From Saprospiraceae bacterium (GTDB lineage: Bacteria > Bacteroidota > Bacteroidia > Chitinophagales > Saprospiraceae), in assembly GCA_020628085.1 (NCBI GenBank), contig JAHDFQ010000020.1:1775-40175 (forward strand): DNA of 38,401 bases, in the 5' to 3' direction. Position numbers and translations under genes: made by a program. The notes beneath the pieces were generated by a model. That model searched no databases, was not told the origin of the DNA, and saw only the letters and a list, made by a program, of their open reading frames with translations. This document shows, piece by piece, positions 17,590 through 26,179 of the stretch; position 1 is the stretch's first letter; each line of letters begins with the position of its first letter.

Positions 17590-18366
17590 CTATTGTTTAT
17601 TCTTTTGTTTCAGTCGTCGTCGTTCACGCTTTGCTTCTCGAATTGGGATTCTTTTTGTTTCTAAAATTAATTGTCTACTAAATTCTCCCATGACTGTAGG
17701 TTCTTGATAAAAATTCAAATCAGGTTTAAACATACCATTGATGGACTTACTTGTATTAATAATTTTAAGAAAGTACGGAAAAGGTCGCTCCAAGTCATTC
17801 ATCTCAGCATCTGCTACAATAAATCCTAATTGATTATTCGTCTTTCCATAGTCTGTTCTACCATAATGTAATACAAAATAGGTAGAATCTATATATTTAA
17901 TAGAAGGATCAATTTCTTGACGTTCATTATAAAAAACACCTTCATTTTTTCCAGCCAAAAAATCATCCCAAAGTGTATCATTGGTAATTAAAAAATCAGA
18001 GAAATCGTAATGTTCGTATAAACCAGTAAAAACTACTTCTTTTAATTTTTCAAGGTCTTCTATTTGCAGCTCTTTTTGCTGTGTTGCTCGACTACGTTGT
18101 TTTTTGGATAATTTTGAGTTTTTTTCTAACTGCTCTAATCGCTCAATCTTCTTACGATAGGTTGGCAAACGAACAATCAAAACACTATTCTCTAAGGTGG
18201 TTAAACATGAATCCGCTCGTTCTGCACGCATTTGATAGTCCTTCATTTCAACTGAAACAGGCTGTGCATACAACCCATTGGAAAAAAGACTGACTCCTAT
18301 AAACAAAATAAAAAGTAGTGCGATTTTATACTTAGGAAAGTAATTGGACAATATGAAAAATACCAT
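17590..18366 (-). CDS. Hypothetical secreted protein
   Basis: A protein of 258 residues, not recognised. The N-terminus is a long signal peptide (KIALLFILFIGVSLFS, then GLYAQ). A charged coiled-coil region (about 70-115: KKIERLEQLEKN ... KELQIEDLEKLKE) is followed by a globular part with SLFxxHYD-like strands and LHYGRTDYGKTNNQLGFIVADAE. The C-terminus is strongly basic (RIPIREAKRERRRLKQKNKQ). It is convergent with the lipoprotein gene. The 244-base gap upstream, between this gene and moxR, shows no further gene and is A/T-rich. The basic tail could bind nucleic acid or cell wall, but no function is proposed. Confidence 0.65.
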   Translation of the reverse strand: MVFFILSNYFPKYKIALLFILFIGVSLFSNGLYAQPVSVEMKDYQMRAERADSCLTTLENSVLIVRLPTYRKKIERLEQLEKNSKLSKKQRSRATQQKELQIEDLEKLKEVVFTGLYEHYDFSDFLITNDTLWDDFLAGKNEGVFYNERQEIDPSIKYIDSTYFVLHYGRTDYGKTNNQLGFIVADAEMNDLERPFPYFLKIINTSKSINGMFKPDLNFYQEPTVMGEFSRQLILETKRIPIREAKRERRRLKQKNKQ

Positions 18367-18610
18367 ATTCGTAAGATGTAGTTTGTTAACAAGTCGTTAA
18401 TATTAAACAAAGATTCAATACAACGATCAAAGTTCATGTTTTTTAGGAAAATTTTTATCAAATTTGTGGACTTAAATCATTTTCCAAACAGAAACAAGTC
18501 AATATTCGTAATCTATTGAGTAGTTATACGTTAAATTTTAATATAGAACGCTCTGAAATCACAGAATATTAAGTTTTTAAGATATTTATATACAAAAAAA
18601 TAAATAGCAC

Positions 18611-19606
18611 ATGCAAGAATCCATAGACATTGAAGCGTTAAATCAGCAGATTTATATCGAAAGTGCCTTTGTGGAACGATTAAACGAAGAAACAGGCAAA
18701 ATCATTGTTGGACAAGAAAATATGATCGAACGATTGATGCTTGGTTTGCTTGCCAAAGGACATGTATTATTGGAAGGTTTACCTGGTTTGGCAAAAACGC
18801 TCGCCATCAAAACACTTTCTACCGCTATCAATGCTGATTTTAGTCGTATTCAGTTTACACCAGATTTATTGCCTGCCGATATTATCGGTACGATGATTTA
18901 TAATCCAAATAAAAACGAATTTACCGTTCGGAAAGGGCCTGTTTTTGCCAATTTTGTACTAGCGGATGAAATCAACCGTGCACCTGCTAAAGTTCAAAGT
19001 GCGCTCCTAGAAGCCATGCAAGAACGCCAAGTAACGATTGGTTCAGATACGTTTAAGTTGGACGAACCATTTTTGGTATTGGCAACACAAAATCCGATTG
19101 ACCAAGAAGGAACCTATCCATTACCAGAAGCACAGATGGATCGTTTTATGTTGAAAGTCAAAATTACGTATCCAAACAAAGAAGAAGAACGTGAAATTAT
19201 CCGTAGAAATCTAAGTGGTAATTTTGGAAAAATTGAACCGATTGTTACGATTCAAGAAATTCTGAAAGCTCGCAAAGTAGTTGATAAGGTATATATGGAT
19301 GAAAAGATTGAACAGTACATTTTGGATATTGTTTTTGCATCCCGAAATCCAGAAAAGTACGGTTTAAAAAGCCTTGCTCCGTTAATCAATTATGGTGGTT
19401 CGCCTCGTGCCAGTATCAATCTTGCACGTGCAAGTAAAGCGTATGCCTTCTTGAAACGCCGTGGTTATGTTATTCCAGAAGATGTCCGTAATATTTGTCA
19501 TGATGTGATGCGCCACCGTATTGGTTTGACTTATGAAGCAGAAGCGGAAAACATCACGCAAGAGGACATTATCAACAAAATTTTGAATGCCGTAGAAGTA
19601 CCATAG
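18611..19606 (+). CDS. moxR: MoxR family AAA+ ATPase
   Basis: An AAA+ ATPase of 331 residues of the MoxR/BatR type. Walker A GLPGLAKT is at about 56-63, Walker B LADEINRAPAKVQSALLEAMQERQV from about 117, and sensor 1 LATQNPIDQEGTYPLPEAQMDRF follows; these three landmarks are the MoxR hallmark. The C-terminal lid domain has SPRASINLARASKAYA. MoxR proteins act as chaperone-like remodellers of VWA-domain partners. The genes downstream encode such partners (DUF58, BatA, BatB), consistent with this role. It heads the cluster. The 18367-18610 gap probably holds its promoter, but no convincing element was fixed. Confidence 0.93.
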   Translation: MQESIDIEALNQQIYIESAFVERLNEETGKIIVGQENMIERLMLGLLAKGHVLLEGLPGLAKTLAIKTLSTAINADFSRIQFTPDLLPADIIGTMIYNPNKNEFTVRKGPVFANFVLADEINRAPAKVQSALLEAMQERQVTIGSDTFKLDEPFLVLATQNPIDQEGTYPLPEAQMDRFMLKVKITYPNKEEEREIIRRNLSGNFGKIEPIVTIQEILKARKVVDKVYMDEKIEQYILDIVFASRNPEKYGLKSLAPLINYGGSPRASINLARASKAYAFLKRRGYVIPEDVRNICHDVMRHRIGLTYEAEAENITQEDIINKILNAVEVP

Positions 19607-19615
19607 ATCACAGAG

Positions 19616-19647
19616 AGTGAAGAGGTCACTTGAGTGACCTCTTCACT
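19616..19647 (+). terminator. Perfect 15-bp hairpin after moxR
   Basis: AGTGAAGAGGTCACT, loop TG, then its exact reverse complement, ten bases after the moxR stop. Nearly the same element is at 5129-5160. There is no T-tract. It may reduce read-through into the rest of the cluster or stabilise the moxR message. Confidence 0.6.
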
Positions 19648-19680
19648 TCAATCTTCTTATCTAATCCTTCAAAACCTTCT

Positions 19681-21012
19681 ATGAAATACATTTTTCTCAG
19701 TTTGTTATCTACCTTTTTTGTTGGAAATAGTTATGCTCAACAAACAGCATATACTTCGTCCATAACTACTCCACAAGAGACTTTTGCAGAGAAAAATAAT
19801 ACGCAATATTTTTCGGGTTTGTTAGACGATCTATACCAAGTTCGGATTCAATTAGATTGCTCAACGGGTGAATGTTCAGGTCAATTAGTGTACACCGAAA
19901 GTGGCGTACAATTTCGATTGGAAGGCATTAAATTAGGTGATCAATTATTGTTAAAAGAAATCAATCAGCAATCGGAAATTTCTGGTTTCATAAAAGCAAC
20001 TTGGAATGACCAACAAATTAAAGGGGAATGGAGTAATTTTGATGGTACTATTGGTAGTGCAATTGAGTTACAATCTGTAGAAAAAGAAGCAACCGTTCAT
20101 ACGTTAGGACAAGATAAATGGGTCAAGACATATAAAGGAATAGTTGCTTGGGAAGAAGTGGAAATGGTGCTACATCATTTAGGTCATCAACACGTTACTG
20201 GCTTCGTTTATAATTTCGCCAATGATGATGAACATGTAATTACGGGTCAAATAAATCAAAATGGAGTGTTGGAACTATCTATTCAAAATGCGGCTGGAAT
20301 AGAGAAAGGAACATTAGTAGGAAAGGATATTGATGATAAAAACTTCCGCGCAGAATATAAAAACAATGAAAATGAACGAAGTTATGCTTCATTTGAATTA
20401 ACCAATAAAATACCCGTTGGCTATATCGAATATGCCAATTATGTAATGAATTATGAAGTGCTGTTTCCAGAATATACGAACAACACATTCAATGTTTGGA
20501 TAAAAGATTATTTACAAAACTGGGTTTCTGACTGCCGTTCGACTACTCAACAATTGAATAAAAAAGTAGTATTGCAGCCCGAAGACCGAGCAAGCGAACG
20601 TGGTTATGTCTGGTTCAATATTGAAGAAAGTCTACCCGATTTCATTTCGGGATATTATTTTTATAGCAATACATGGAACCATCAAACCATTGGAAAATCA
20701 CTCAATTATGATTTGGTCAGCAATAAATCTATCGAGTGGAAAGATGTGTTTAAAAAAAGTGCAACAGCAGAACTAAATAATTTTAAACAGCAGTATATAG
20801 AAAAAGAAATTCGCCGAAATCCTCAATATATGGATACGGCTTTTCAGGAATGGATTCATACACAAACATTTCCTTTATTTGCTTTTCAGCAAAATGGCAT
20901 TCAGTTTAGTACCATTTATGATGAAGTGTTTGGACAAACAAAAATAACGATCTCCTACGAGGATCTAAAACCGTTTATGAAAAAGAAAAACCCCATTAAT
21001 CGCTTGTTTTAA
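19681..21012 (+). CDS. Secreted protein with RsiV/DUF3298-like C-terminus
   Basis: A protein of 443 residues. I use the ATG at 19681 because it gives a clean signal peptide (MKYIFLSLLSTFFVGNSYAQ). The ATG at 19630 would start inside the hairpin. The N-terminal half is beta-rich with repeating G-W-x motifs (about 30-240). The C-terminal half resembles DUF3298/RsiV: paired N-x-S-like strands, SLNYDLVSNKSIEWKDVF, then FAFQQNGIQFSTIYDEVFGQTKITISYEDLKPFM. It is inserted between moxR and the DUF58 gene, where most Bacteroidota clusters have none. It is envelope-located and may bind a ligand. The family assignment is from pattern only. Confidence 0.65.
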   Translation: MKYIFLSLLSTFFVGNSYAQQTAYTSSITTPQETFAEKNNTQYFSGLLDDLYQVRIQLDCSTGECSGQLVYTESGVQFRLEGIKLGDQLLLKEINQQSEISGFIKATWNDQQIKGEWSNFDGTIGSAIELQSVEKEATVHTLGQDKWVKTYKGIVAWEEVEMVLHHLGHQHVTGFVYNFANDDEHVITGQINQNGVLELSIQNAAGIEKGTLVGKDIDDKNFRAEYKNNENERSYASFELTNKIPVGYIEYANYVMNYEVLFPEYTNNTFNVWIKDYLQNWVSDCRSTTQQLNKKVVLQPEDRASERGYVWFNIEESLPDFISGYYFYSNTWNHQTIGKSLNYDLVSNKSIEWKDVFKKSATAELNNFKQQYIEKEIRRNPQYMDTAFQEWIHTQTFPLFAFQQNGIQFSTIYDEVFGQTKITISYEDLKPFMKKKNPINRLF

Positions 21013-21027
21013 ATTTAATTGTTAGAA

Positions 21028-21897
21028 ATGGAAACCAGTGAATTACTAAAAAAAGTTCGGAAAATAGAAATCAAGACCAAGGGCTTGAGTAAACATATTT
21101 TTTCTGGGGAGTATCACAGTGCTTTCAAAGGTCGAGGTATGTCATTTAGTGAAGTGCGTAGCTATCAATATGGCGATGATGTGCGTAATATTGATTGGAA
21201 TGTAACTGCTCGAACAGGTGATCCATATATTAAAGTCTTTGAAGAGGAACGAGAATTGACCGTGATGTTGTTGGTAGATATAAGTCCATCTTCTTTTTTT
21301 GGAACACAGTTACAATCCAAGAACGAACTCATTACCGAACTAAGTGCCGTTCTTTCTTTCTCGGCTATTAATAATAATGATAAAGTAGGTTTGATTCTTT
21401 TTTCTGATCAAATCGAAAAATATATTCCACCCAAAAAGGGGAAACAACACATTTTAAGAATTATCCGTGAGTTAATCAATTTTAAGCCACAAGGAAAAGG
21501 AACAGATTTAGGAAAAGCATTTGAATACTTAAATAATTTGATAAAAAAACGAAGTATTTGCTTTGTTTTATCTGATTTCTTAGCCAAGAACTATGATGCT
21601 GCGCTCAAGATTGCAGCTCGTCGTCACGATATTGTTGGTTTGCATATTGTTGATCCAAGAGAAGAAGAATTGCCCAATGTTGGACTCGTGCGTGCCTACG
21701 ATTCTGAAACAGGTGAATATATTTGGATTGATACGGGTTTGGCTAGTGTTCGAGAAAAGTATAAAGATTGGTTTGCTGATAATCATGACTATTTTAAAAC
21801 AAATTTTATGCGTGCAGGCGCTGACGTGGTGAGTGTCCACACACATGAACCCTATATTAATACGCTTTTAAAGTTTTTTCAAAAAAGAGGTCGATAG
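21028..21897 (+). CDS. DUF58 domain protein (MoxR/Bat partner)
   Basis: A cytoplasmic protein of 289 residues. I use the ATG at 21028 (METSELLKKVRKIEI), not the TTG nine bases earlier. The DUF58 core is clear: FSGEYHSAFKGRGMSFSEVRSYQYGDDVRNIDWNVTART, seen here as FKGRGMSFSEVR then DDVRNIDWNVTAR. A VWA-like fold follows with LLVDISPSS and SFCFVLSDF-type strands. DUF58 proteins co-occur with MoxR ATPases and are thought to be their direct partners. The next gene starts eight bases after its stop, so the two are probably cotranslated. Confidence 0.9.
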   Translation: METSELLKKVRKIEIKTKGLSKHIFSGEYHSAFKGRGMSFSEVRSYQYGDDVRNIDWNVTARTGDPYIKVFEEERELTVMLLVDISPSSFFGTQLQSKNELITELSAVLSFSAINNNDKVGLILFSDQIEKYIPPKKGKQHILRIIRELINFKPQGKGTDLGKAFEYLNNLIKKRSICFVLSDFLAKNYDAALKIAARRHDIVGLHIVDPREEELPNVGLVRAYDSETGEYIWIDTGLASVREKYKDWFADNHDYFKTNFMRAGADVVSVHTHEPYINTLLKFFQKRGR

Positions 21898-21905
21898 TCT
21901 AATTT

Positions 21906-22844
21906 ATGAAAAGTCTATTCAATATATTAACTATATTTTTTCTGTTGCTCACTTTCGTGCAAACTTCAAACGCGCAAGAACAGGTTCGTGCAGCACTAGA
22001 TAGTACCACCATACTTATTGGAGATCAGATTGGTTTTCATTTACAAATTAATGATGCAGACGGAGTCAGTAACCCATCAGTTGATTTATCGCCACTAAAA
22101 AGCGTCCCAGAAATTGAAATCGTAAAAGACTTGGATTGGGATACGTTGGATATCTCAGGGATGCGGGTTTTACAAAAAGATTTAGTCCTAACTTCATTCG
22201 ATTCAGGCTATTATTTTATTCCTGCTTTATCTATTAATTATAAAAAAAATGGACAAAATATTTCCCGTCCAACTCGTCAACTCGCGCTCAAAGTCAATAC
22301 TTTCCCTGCTGATACACAGTCAGGACAAATTGCCCCAATAAAAGATATTATTCGAGAACCATTGAAACTACAAGATTTCTTAGGTCTTATCATTGGATTG
22401 TTGGCATTGATAGCCGTTGTTATTGCTTTTATGATCTATAATCGTCGTAAAAAAGCCATCGAAGCACCAGCACCGCCGCCTGTTGTTATTCCGCCACATG
22501 AAATTGCGTTGACGAAGTTAAAAAAACTAAAAGCAGCCGAGTTGTGGCAACAAGGCAAGATCAAGGCATATCAAAGTTCCTTGACCTATATTGTACGAGA
22601 ATATTTAGAAAATCGCTTCAATATTCAAGCCCTAGAACAAACGTCCGATCAGATTTTAAAATCTATGAAGGCAAATAATATTGATGCAGCCTATAGAACA
22701 CAACTACAAGAAATGTTCACTATGGCAGATTTGGTTAAGTTTGCAAAAGCCAAACCACCCGAAGACGCCAATGATAAGTTAATGGAATATGCCGAGAACT
22801 TTGTGAGGAAGACGAAGCAGGTGATGGTGGAAACGTCGGAATAA
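21906..22844 (+). CDS. BatD-like/DUF4381-like membrane-anchored protein
   Basis: A protein of 312 residues with a signal peptide (MKSLFNILTIFFLLLTF ... SNAQ). A periplasmic beta domain (about 24-150) is followed by one transmembrane helix (about 160-180: LGLIIGLLALIAVVIAF). The cytoplasmic part starts with a Pro-rich linker (APAPPPVVIPPHE) and is helical (YIVREYLENRFNIQALEQTSDQIL). This plan is shared with the C-terminal part of BatD and with DUF4381 proteins in MoxR clusters. It probably links the envelope side to the MoxR/DUF58 complex. It follows DUF58 by eight bases. Confidence 0.75.
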   Translation: MKSLFNILTIFFLLLTFVQTSNAQEQVRAALDSTTILIGDQIGFHLQINDADGVSNPSVDLSPLKSVPEIEIVKDLDWDTLDISGMRVLQKDLVLTSFDSGYYFIPALSINYKKNGQNISRPTRQLALKVNTFPADTQSGQIAPIKDIIREPLKLQDFLGLIIGLLALIAVVIAFMIYNRRKKAIEAPAPPPVVIPPHEIALTKLKKLKAAELWQQGKIKAYQSSLTYIVREYLENRFNIQALEQTSDQILKSMKANNIDAAYRTQLQEMFTMADLVKFAKAKPPEDANDKLMEYAENFVRKTKQVMVETSE

Positions 22845-22870
22845 AGAAAGATTCTTAAAAAGGAAATAAC

Positions 22871-23278
22871 ATGTCTAACTTTTACAATTACAATAATAAG
22901 CTTCAACCGTATGCGAATAAAAATCGCAAAAGCATGACCAAATCAGAGGCTTGCATGTGGAAGTACATACTAAGTAAAAGACAAATGAAAGGCTATCAAT
23001 TCAGACGACAACGCCCAATTGAGTGGTATATCGCTGATTTTGTGTGTTTACCACTTCAACTAGTTGTAGAAGTAGATGGTATCACGCACGATAGCCCAGA
23101 AGCACAAGCACGAGACAAAAAACGAGATCATGATTTGAGCCTATTGGGATTCACAACGCTGCGCTTTTCCTCGTGGGAAGTGCTTAATAAGATAACAGAT
23201 GTGGCGATTATCATTGGTGACTGGATAGATACCAATGCTACCGTGCCACCCCCTGCCCCCCGCCAGCGGGGGAAATAG
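22871..23278 (+). CDS. DUF559 domain endonuclease-like protein
   Basis: A protein of 135 residues of the DUF559/Vsr-like, PD-(D/E)xK-type family. It has ANKNRKSMTKSEACMWKYIL, FRRQRPIEWYIADFV and VVEVDGITHDSPEAQARDKKRD, then LRFSSWEVL. The ADF...EVDG pair gives the likely active-site acids. Its last ten residues (PPPAPRQRGK) and stop codon are encoded by the left part of a compound hairpin that continues to 23378. It sits inside an otherwise functional moxR-bat cluster without disrupting neighbours and is unrelated to them in function, so it is most likely an insertion. Confidence 0.85.
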   Translation: MSNFYNYNNKLQPYANKNRKSMTKSEACMWKYILSKRQMKGYQFRRQRPIEWYIADFVCLPLQLVVEVDGITHDSPEAQARDKKRDHDLSLLGFTTLRFSSWEVLNKITDVAIIIGDWIDTNATVPPPAPRQRGK

Positions 23279-23378
23279 TTTGCCTTGTTTCGCTAGCGAA
23301 ATAAAAGGCAAACATCTACCCCGCTGGCGGGGTGAATATTTGCAAAGCAAATTTCGGGGTGGTCAGTACCTAGTACTG
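23246..23378. repeat. Compound hairpin element attached to the DUF559 gene
   Basis: Nested palindromes in a row: CCACCCC (23246) and GGGGTGG (23356) form outer arms. Inside are CCCCGC-CA-GCGGGG, then TTTGCCTT...AAGGCAAA around TTTCGCTAGCGAAA, then CCCCGC-TG-GCGGGG, then ATTTGC-AAA-GCAAAT. A last small stem CAGTAC-CTA-GTACTG follows at 23364. The DUF559 stop codon is inside it. Its GC content is far above the surroundings. Confidence 0.8.
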
Positions 23379-23409
23379 CAAAGAAAAAACAAAAGAATAA
23401 TAAAAAACC

Positions 23410-24414
23410 ATGTTAAACTGGTCCAATATACAATTTGTAAATCCTGAAGCCTTTGTGCTATTATTACTGTTACCAGCAGTAGGATTTTGGTATTATAAAA
23501 AGCGAAAGGATTATTATGCAACGATCAAAATGTCGAGTTTACAATCGTTGGCAGGGGTACGCTCATGGCGAGGACGATTGCGATCATTACTACCATTTTT
23601 AAGAATTTTGAGCGGAATTGCCTTGGTCATTGCACTAGCTCGACCACAAGAAGTGCTCAAGGAAGAAGACATTACTTCGGAAGGAATTGATATTTCATTG
23701 GTGATGGATTTGTCGAGTAGTATGCTGGCGCAAGACTTTAAGCCCGACCGATTGGAAGCCAGTAAAAAAGTAGCTGCCGATTTCGTGGATAAACGACCGT
23801 ATGATCGTATCGGATTATCCGTATTTGCTGGTGAAGCATTCACTCAGTGTCCTTTGACAACGGATCATCGAATATTAAAGGAGTTTTTAGCAGGATTGCG
23901 TTGTGGTATTTTACAAGATGGCACCGCTATTGGAATGGGATTGGCCACAGCAGTCAACCGTTTAAAAGATAGCGAAGCCAAATCTAAAGTGGTCATTCTA
24001 TTGACAGATGGAGTGAACAATGCAGGTTACGTCAAACCCAGAACGGCTGCTGAAATTGCCCGTGAATTTGATGTAAAAGTATATACCATTGGAGTTGGAT
24101 CAACCAAAGATGCACTAACACCAGTTAGCAGACGTAGTGACGGACAGTATATCTTTGGAATGGCACGGGTAGAAATTGATGAAGTGTTACTGAAAGAAAT
24201 TGCAGAAATGACAGGTGGTCAATATTTTAGAGCAACTTCCATGCAAGCCTTAGAACGCATTTATGAAGTCATTGACCAAATGGAAAAAACCGAAATAGAA
24301 GTGACCACCGTCCGACGGTATACCGAAGAATTTCACAAATTTGCCTTGCTTGGCTTATTATTTTTAGTACTTGAACTAATTTTGAATTACACCATTTTAA
24401 GAACGATACCATAA
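23410..24414 (+). CDS. batA: BatA, VWA domain membrane protein
   Basis: A protein of 334 residues. A first transmembrane helix (about 10-28) and a second (about 60-78) are followed by the VWA domain, then a C-terminal helix (about 310-330). The MIDAS metal site is intact: DLSSSM (DxSxS), DGTAIG (Thr) and LLTDGVNN (Asp). In Bacteroidota BatA works with BatB-E in the aerotolerance (Bat) system, probably as a membrane complex regulated by MoxR. The start codon lies 31 bases after the DUF559-linked hairpin element. BatB follows after a palindromic gap. Confidence 0.92.
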   Translation: MLNWSNIQFVNPEAFVLLLLLPAVGFWYYKKRKDYYATIKMSSLQSLAGVRSWRGRLRSLLPFLRILSGIALVIALARPQEVLKEEDITSEGIDISLVMDLSSSMLAQDFKPDRLEASKKVAADFVDKRPYDRIGLSVFAGEAFTQCPLTTDHRILKEFLAGLRCGILQDGTAIGMGLATAVNRLKDSEAKSKVVILLTDGVNNAGYVKPRTAAEIAREFDVKVYTIGVGSTKDALTPVSRRSDGQYIFGMARVEIDEVLLKEIAEMTGGQYFRATSMQALERIYEVIDQMEKTEIEVTTVRRYTEEFHKFALLGLLFLVLELILNYTILRTIP

Positions 24415-24543
24415 CGTGCGCACGTGTTCATGTGTTCACGCCTGCCTGCACAGGCAGGTGCTCACATTCAATGAGCGTCTCAAACATGAACACATGAACA
24501 CGTTAGCACCTGCCTGCGCAAGCAGGCACGAACACGATAAACT
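24415..24543. repeat. Octamer-period intergenic palindrome, copy 3
   Basis: Fills the batA-batB gap exactly, from just after one stop to just before the next ATG. Octamer blocks on the left: GTGCGCAC, GTGTTCAT, GTGTTCAC, GCCTGCCT. Core: GAGCGTCTCAAACATGAACAC. Right side: ACATGAAC, ACGTTAGC, ACCTGCCT, ACACGATA. Two copies of the GC-rich CCTGCCTGC palindrome are nested in it. The core aligns with 7408-7512 and 10432-10539. Confidence 0.72.
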
Positions 24544-25575
24544 ATGTTTCGATTTGAACACGCTGAACATCTTTGGGCATTCGGATTAGTCCCGATCTTG
24601 ATCCTGTTTTTTGTATTTACTTGGTATGCCAGAAAACGAGCGATGAATCGTTTTGGCGACACACTCCTCATGCAACGGATCATTCCCCAATTATCTAAAC
24701 ACAAGCATACTATCAAGTTTACGATTTTAATGTTTGCGCTGAGTTTTTTGATTATCGGTTGGGCGAATCCGCAATGGGGCATGAAAAAAGAGAAAGTGAA
24801 ACGGAAGAGTTCTGATATTTTTATTGCTCTGGATATTTCCAAAAGTATGCTAGCAGAGGATGTACGCCCGAGTCGGTTGGATAGAGCGAGACAATTTGCT
24901 CAAAACTTGGTAAAAAACCTAAAAGGGGAACGTATCGGAACGATCATTTTCGCTGGGAATGCTTATCTTCAAATGCCTTTGACAACAGATTATGCAGCAG
25001 CACAGTTATTTCTAAAAAGTGCCAACCCTGATATGGCACCCTCACAAGGAACGGCGATCAGTGACGCCATTGATCTGGCAGAACGATCTTTCCAAGAAGA
25101 CAATAAACACCATAAAGCGTTAGTTATCATTACAGATGGTGAAAACCACGATGAAGCTACGATGGAACGTGCTAGAGAAGCGGCAGAAAATGGACTGCTG
25201 ATTTTTACAGTTGGTGTAGGAACGACTGAAGGCGGATTTATTCCTGTAGATATTGGTGGTGGACGAACGGATTACAAACGTGATGAGTCAGGTAATCCCG
25301 TCACTTCCAAACTCGATCCTGTGTTGATTACACAACTTGCTGATGCTGGAAATGGCACAGCTTTTAACCTGACCGATGACACCGAACAAGTCGTTAGTCA
25401 ACTGCGTTCTAGAATTGATAAAATTGAAAAACGAGAGTTAGAACAACGTTCTTTTTCAGAATACAACAGTTATTTTCAGTACTTTATTTTTGTAGCTTTA
25501 TTGCTTTTAGTTATTGAATTTTTACTGACGTATCAAAAAAGTAAATTAGTCAAAGGGCGAGATTTATTTGGGTAA
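24544..25575 (+). CDS. batB: BatB, VWA domain membrane protein
   Basis: A protein of 343 residues. It starts MFRFEHAEHLWAFGLVPILIL, with a second helix at about 58-78, then a VWA domain and a C-terminal helix at about 315-333. MIDAS residues are intact (ALDISKSM; SQGTAISDAID; IITDGENHDE). BatB is the usual partner of BatA, and the two share overall layout. Expression depends on the upstream 129-base palindromic element, which leaves almost no ordinary leader. A 604-base gap follows before batC, so batC-D may have their own promoter. Confidence 0.92.
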   Translation: MFRFEHAEHLWAFGLVPILILFFVFTWYARKRAMNRFGDTLLMQRIIPQLSKHKHTIKFTILMFALSFLIIGWANPQWGMKKEKVKRKSSDIFIALDISKSMLAEDVRPSRLDRARQFAQNLVKNLKGERIGTIIFAGNAYLQMPLTTDYAAAQLFLKSANPDMAPSQGTAISDAIDLAERSFQEDNKHHKALVIITDGENHDEATMERAREAAENGLLIFTVGVGTTEGGFIPVDIGGGRTDYKRDESGNPVTSKLDPVLITQLADAGNGTAFNLTDDTEQVVSQLRSRIDKIEKRELEQRSFSEYNSYFQYFIFVALLLLVIEFLLTYQKSKLVKGRDLFG

Positions 25576-26179
25576 TCAGATTTATTCTCGAATAAAAGTT
25601 TAAACCGATCTGTAATCATTGGGTTTATATAATAAGTTAATCTACTCAATTACTGGGATCGTCAAAAAAAGCAATTCCCTAGAGATGAAAGAGTGATTCC
25701 GTAGGATAAGTAGTCAGTCAAAATTACTTGTGTAAAAAAATCATCCGTCATAAAAAGAGTAAATAATTGATTTTAAGAGAATTATGAACGATTTTTTGAC
25801 GGATTTAGAAGATTTGTTTTACACTAATTTTACTGACAAGCTACTTAAATGTCCAGTGGACATTTAAACGAGTGAACCGCTAGCGGGTGGGTTATGCTAA
25901 GCGGTTGTGAACTTTTGCTTTTGAAACAACTAAACAGAATAGTAAGATCTAGAATCCTTATACTCGCAAAGATGAATACAAACAATATAGCAAAATAGCA
26001 CTTAGTAGGGTTTTTCAAGCTAGATAGTAATATTGAAATAACACAATCAAGAAACCCCCTAATGCAAAAAAAATAAGAATTGCGTTTTGACTATAGTTTT
26101 GGATACTTTTGGGCAATGCAAAAGTATCGACATCTAGCAAGTCAACGTATAATTTAGAAAAGAATCTAAGATAAATTTT
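25576..26179. other. Gene-free gap between batB and batC
   Basis: No supportable gene. It holds a short palindrome at 25584-25599 and the inverted-repeat element at 25708-25846. TTAAATGTCCA/TGGACATTTAA is at about 25845-25867, and AACCGCT...AGCGGTT at about 25875-25906. TTAGTAGGGTTTTTC pairs with GAAACCCCCTAA at about 26005-26063, and a perfect ten-pair hairpin (GATACTTTTG/CAAAAGTATC) lies at 26102-26128. Such density of hairpins in one gap suggests decayed or stacked repeat elements. Confidence 0.6.
25708..25846. repeat. MITE-like imperfect inverted repeat
   Basis: The left arm AAGTAGTCAGTCAAAATTA, GTGTAAAAAAATC, ATCCGTCA matches the reverse complement of the right arm (AAGTAGCTTGTCAGTAAAA, GTGTAAAACAAATC, ATCCGTCA) with small gaps. 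The element at 30398-30554 shares the block CAAAATTACTT and an AAGTAGT end. No coding content. It may be a non-autonomous mobile element. Confidence 0.6.

Noticed and set aside
23141-23447. Short frames on both strands across the GC-rich hairpins after DUF559
   Set aside because: They are Pro/Arg/Gly-rich translations of palindromic repeats and lie in a non-coding structured element.
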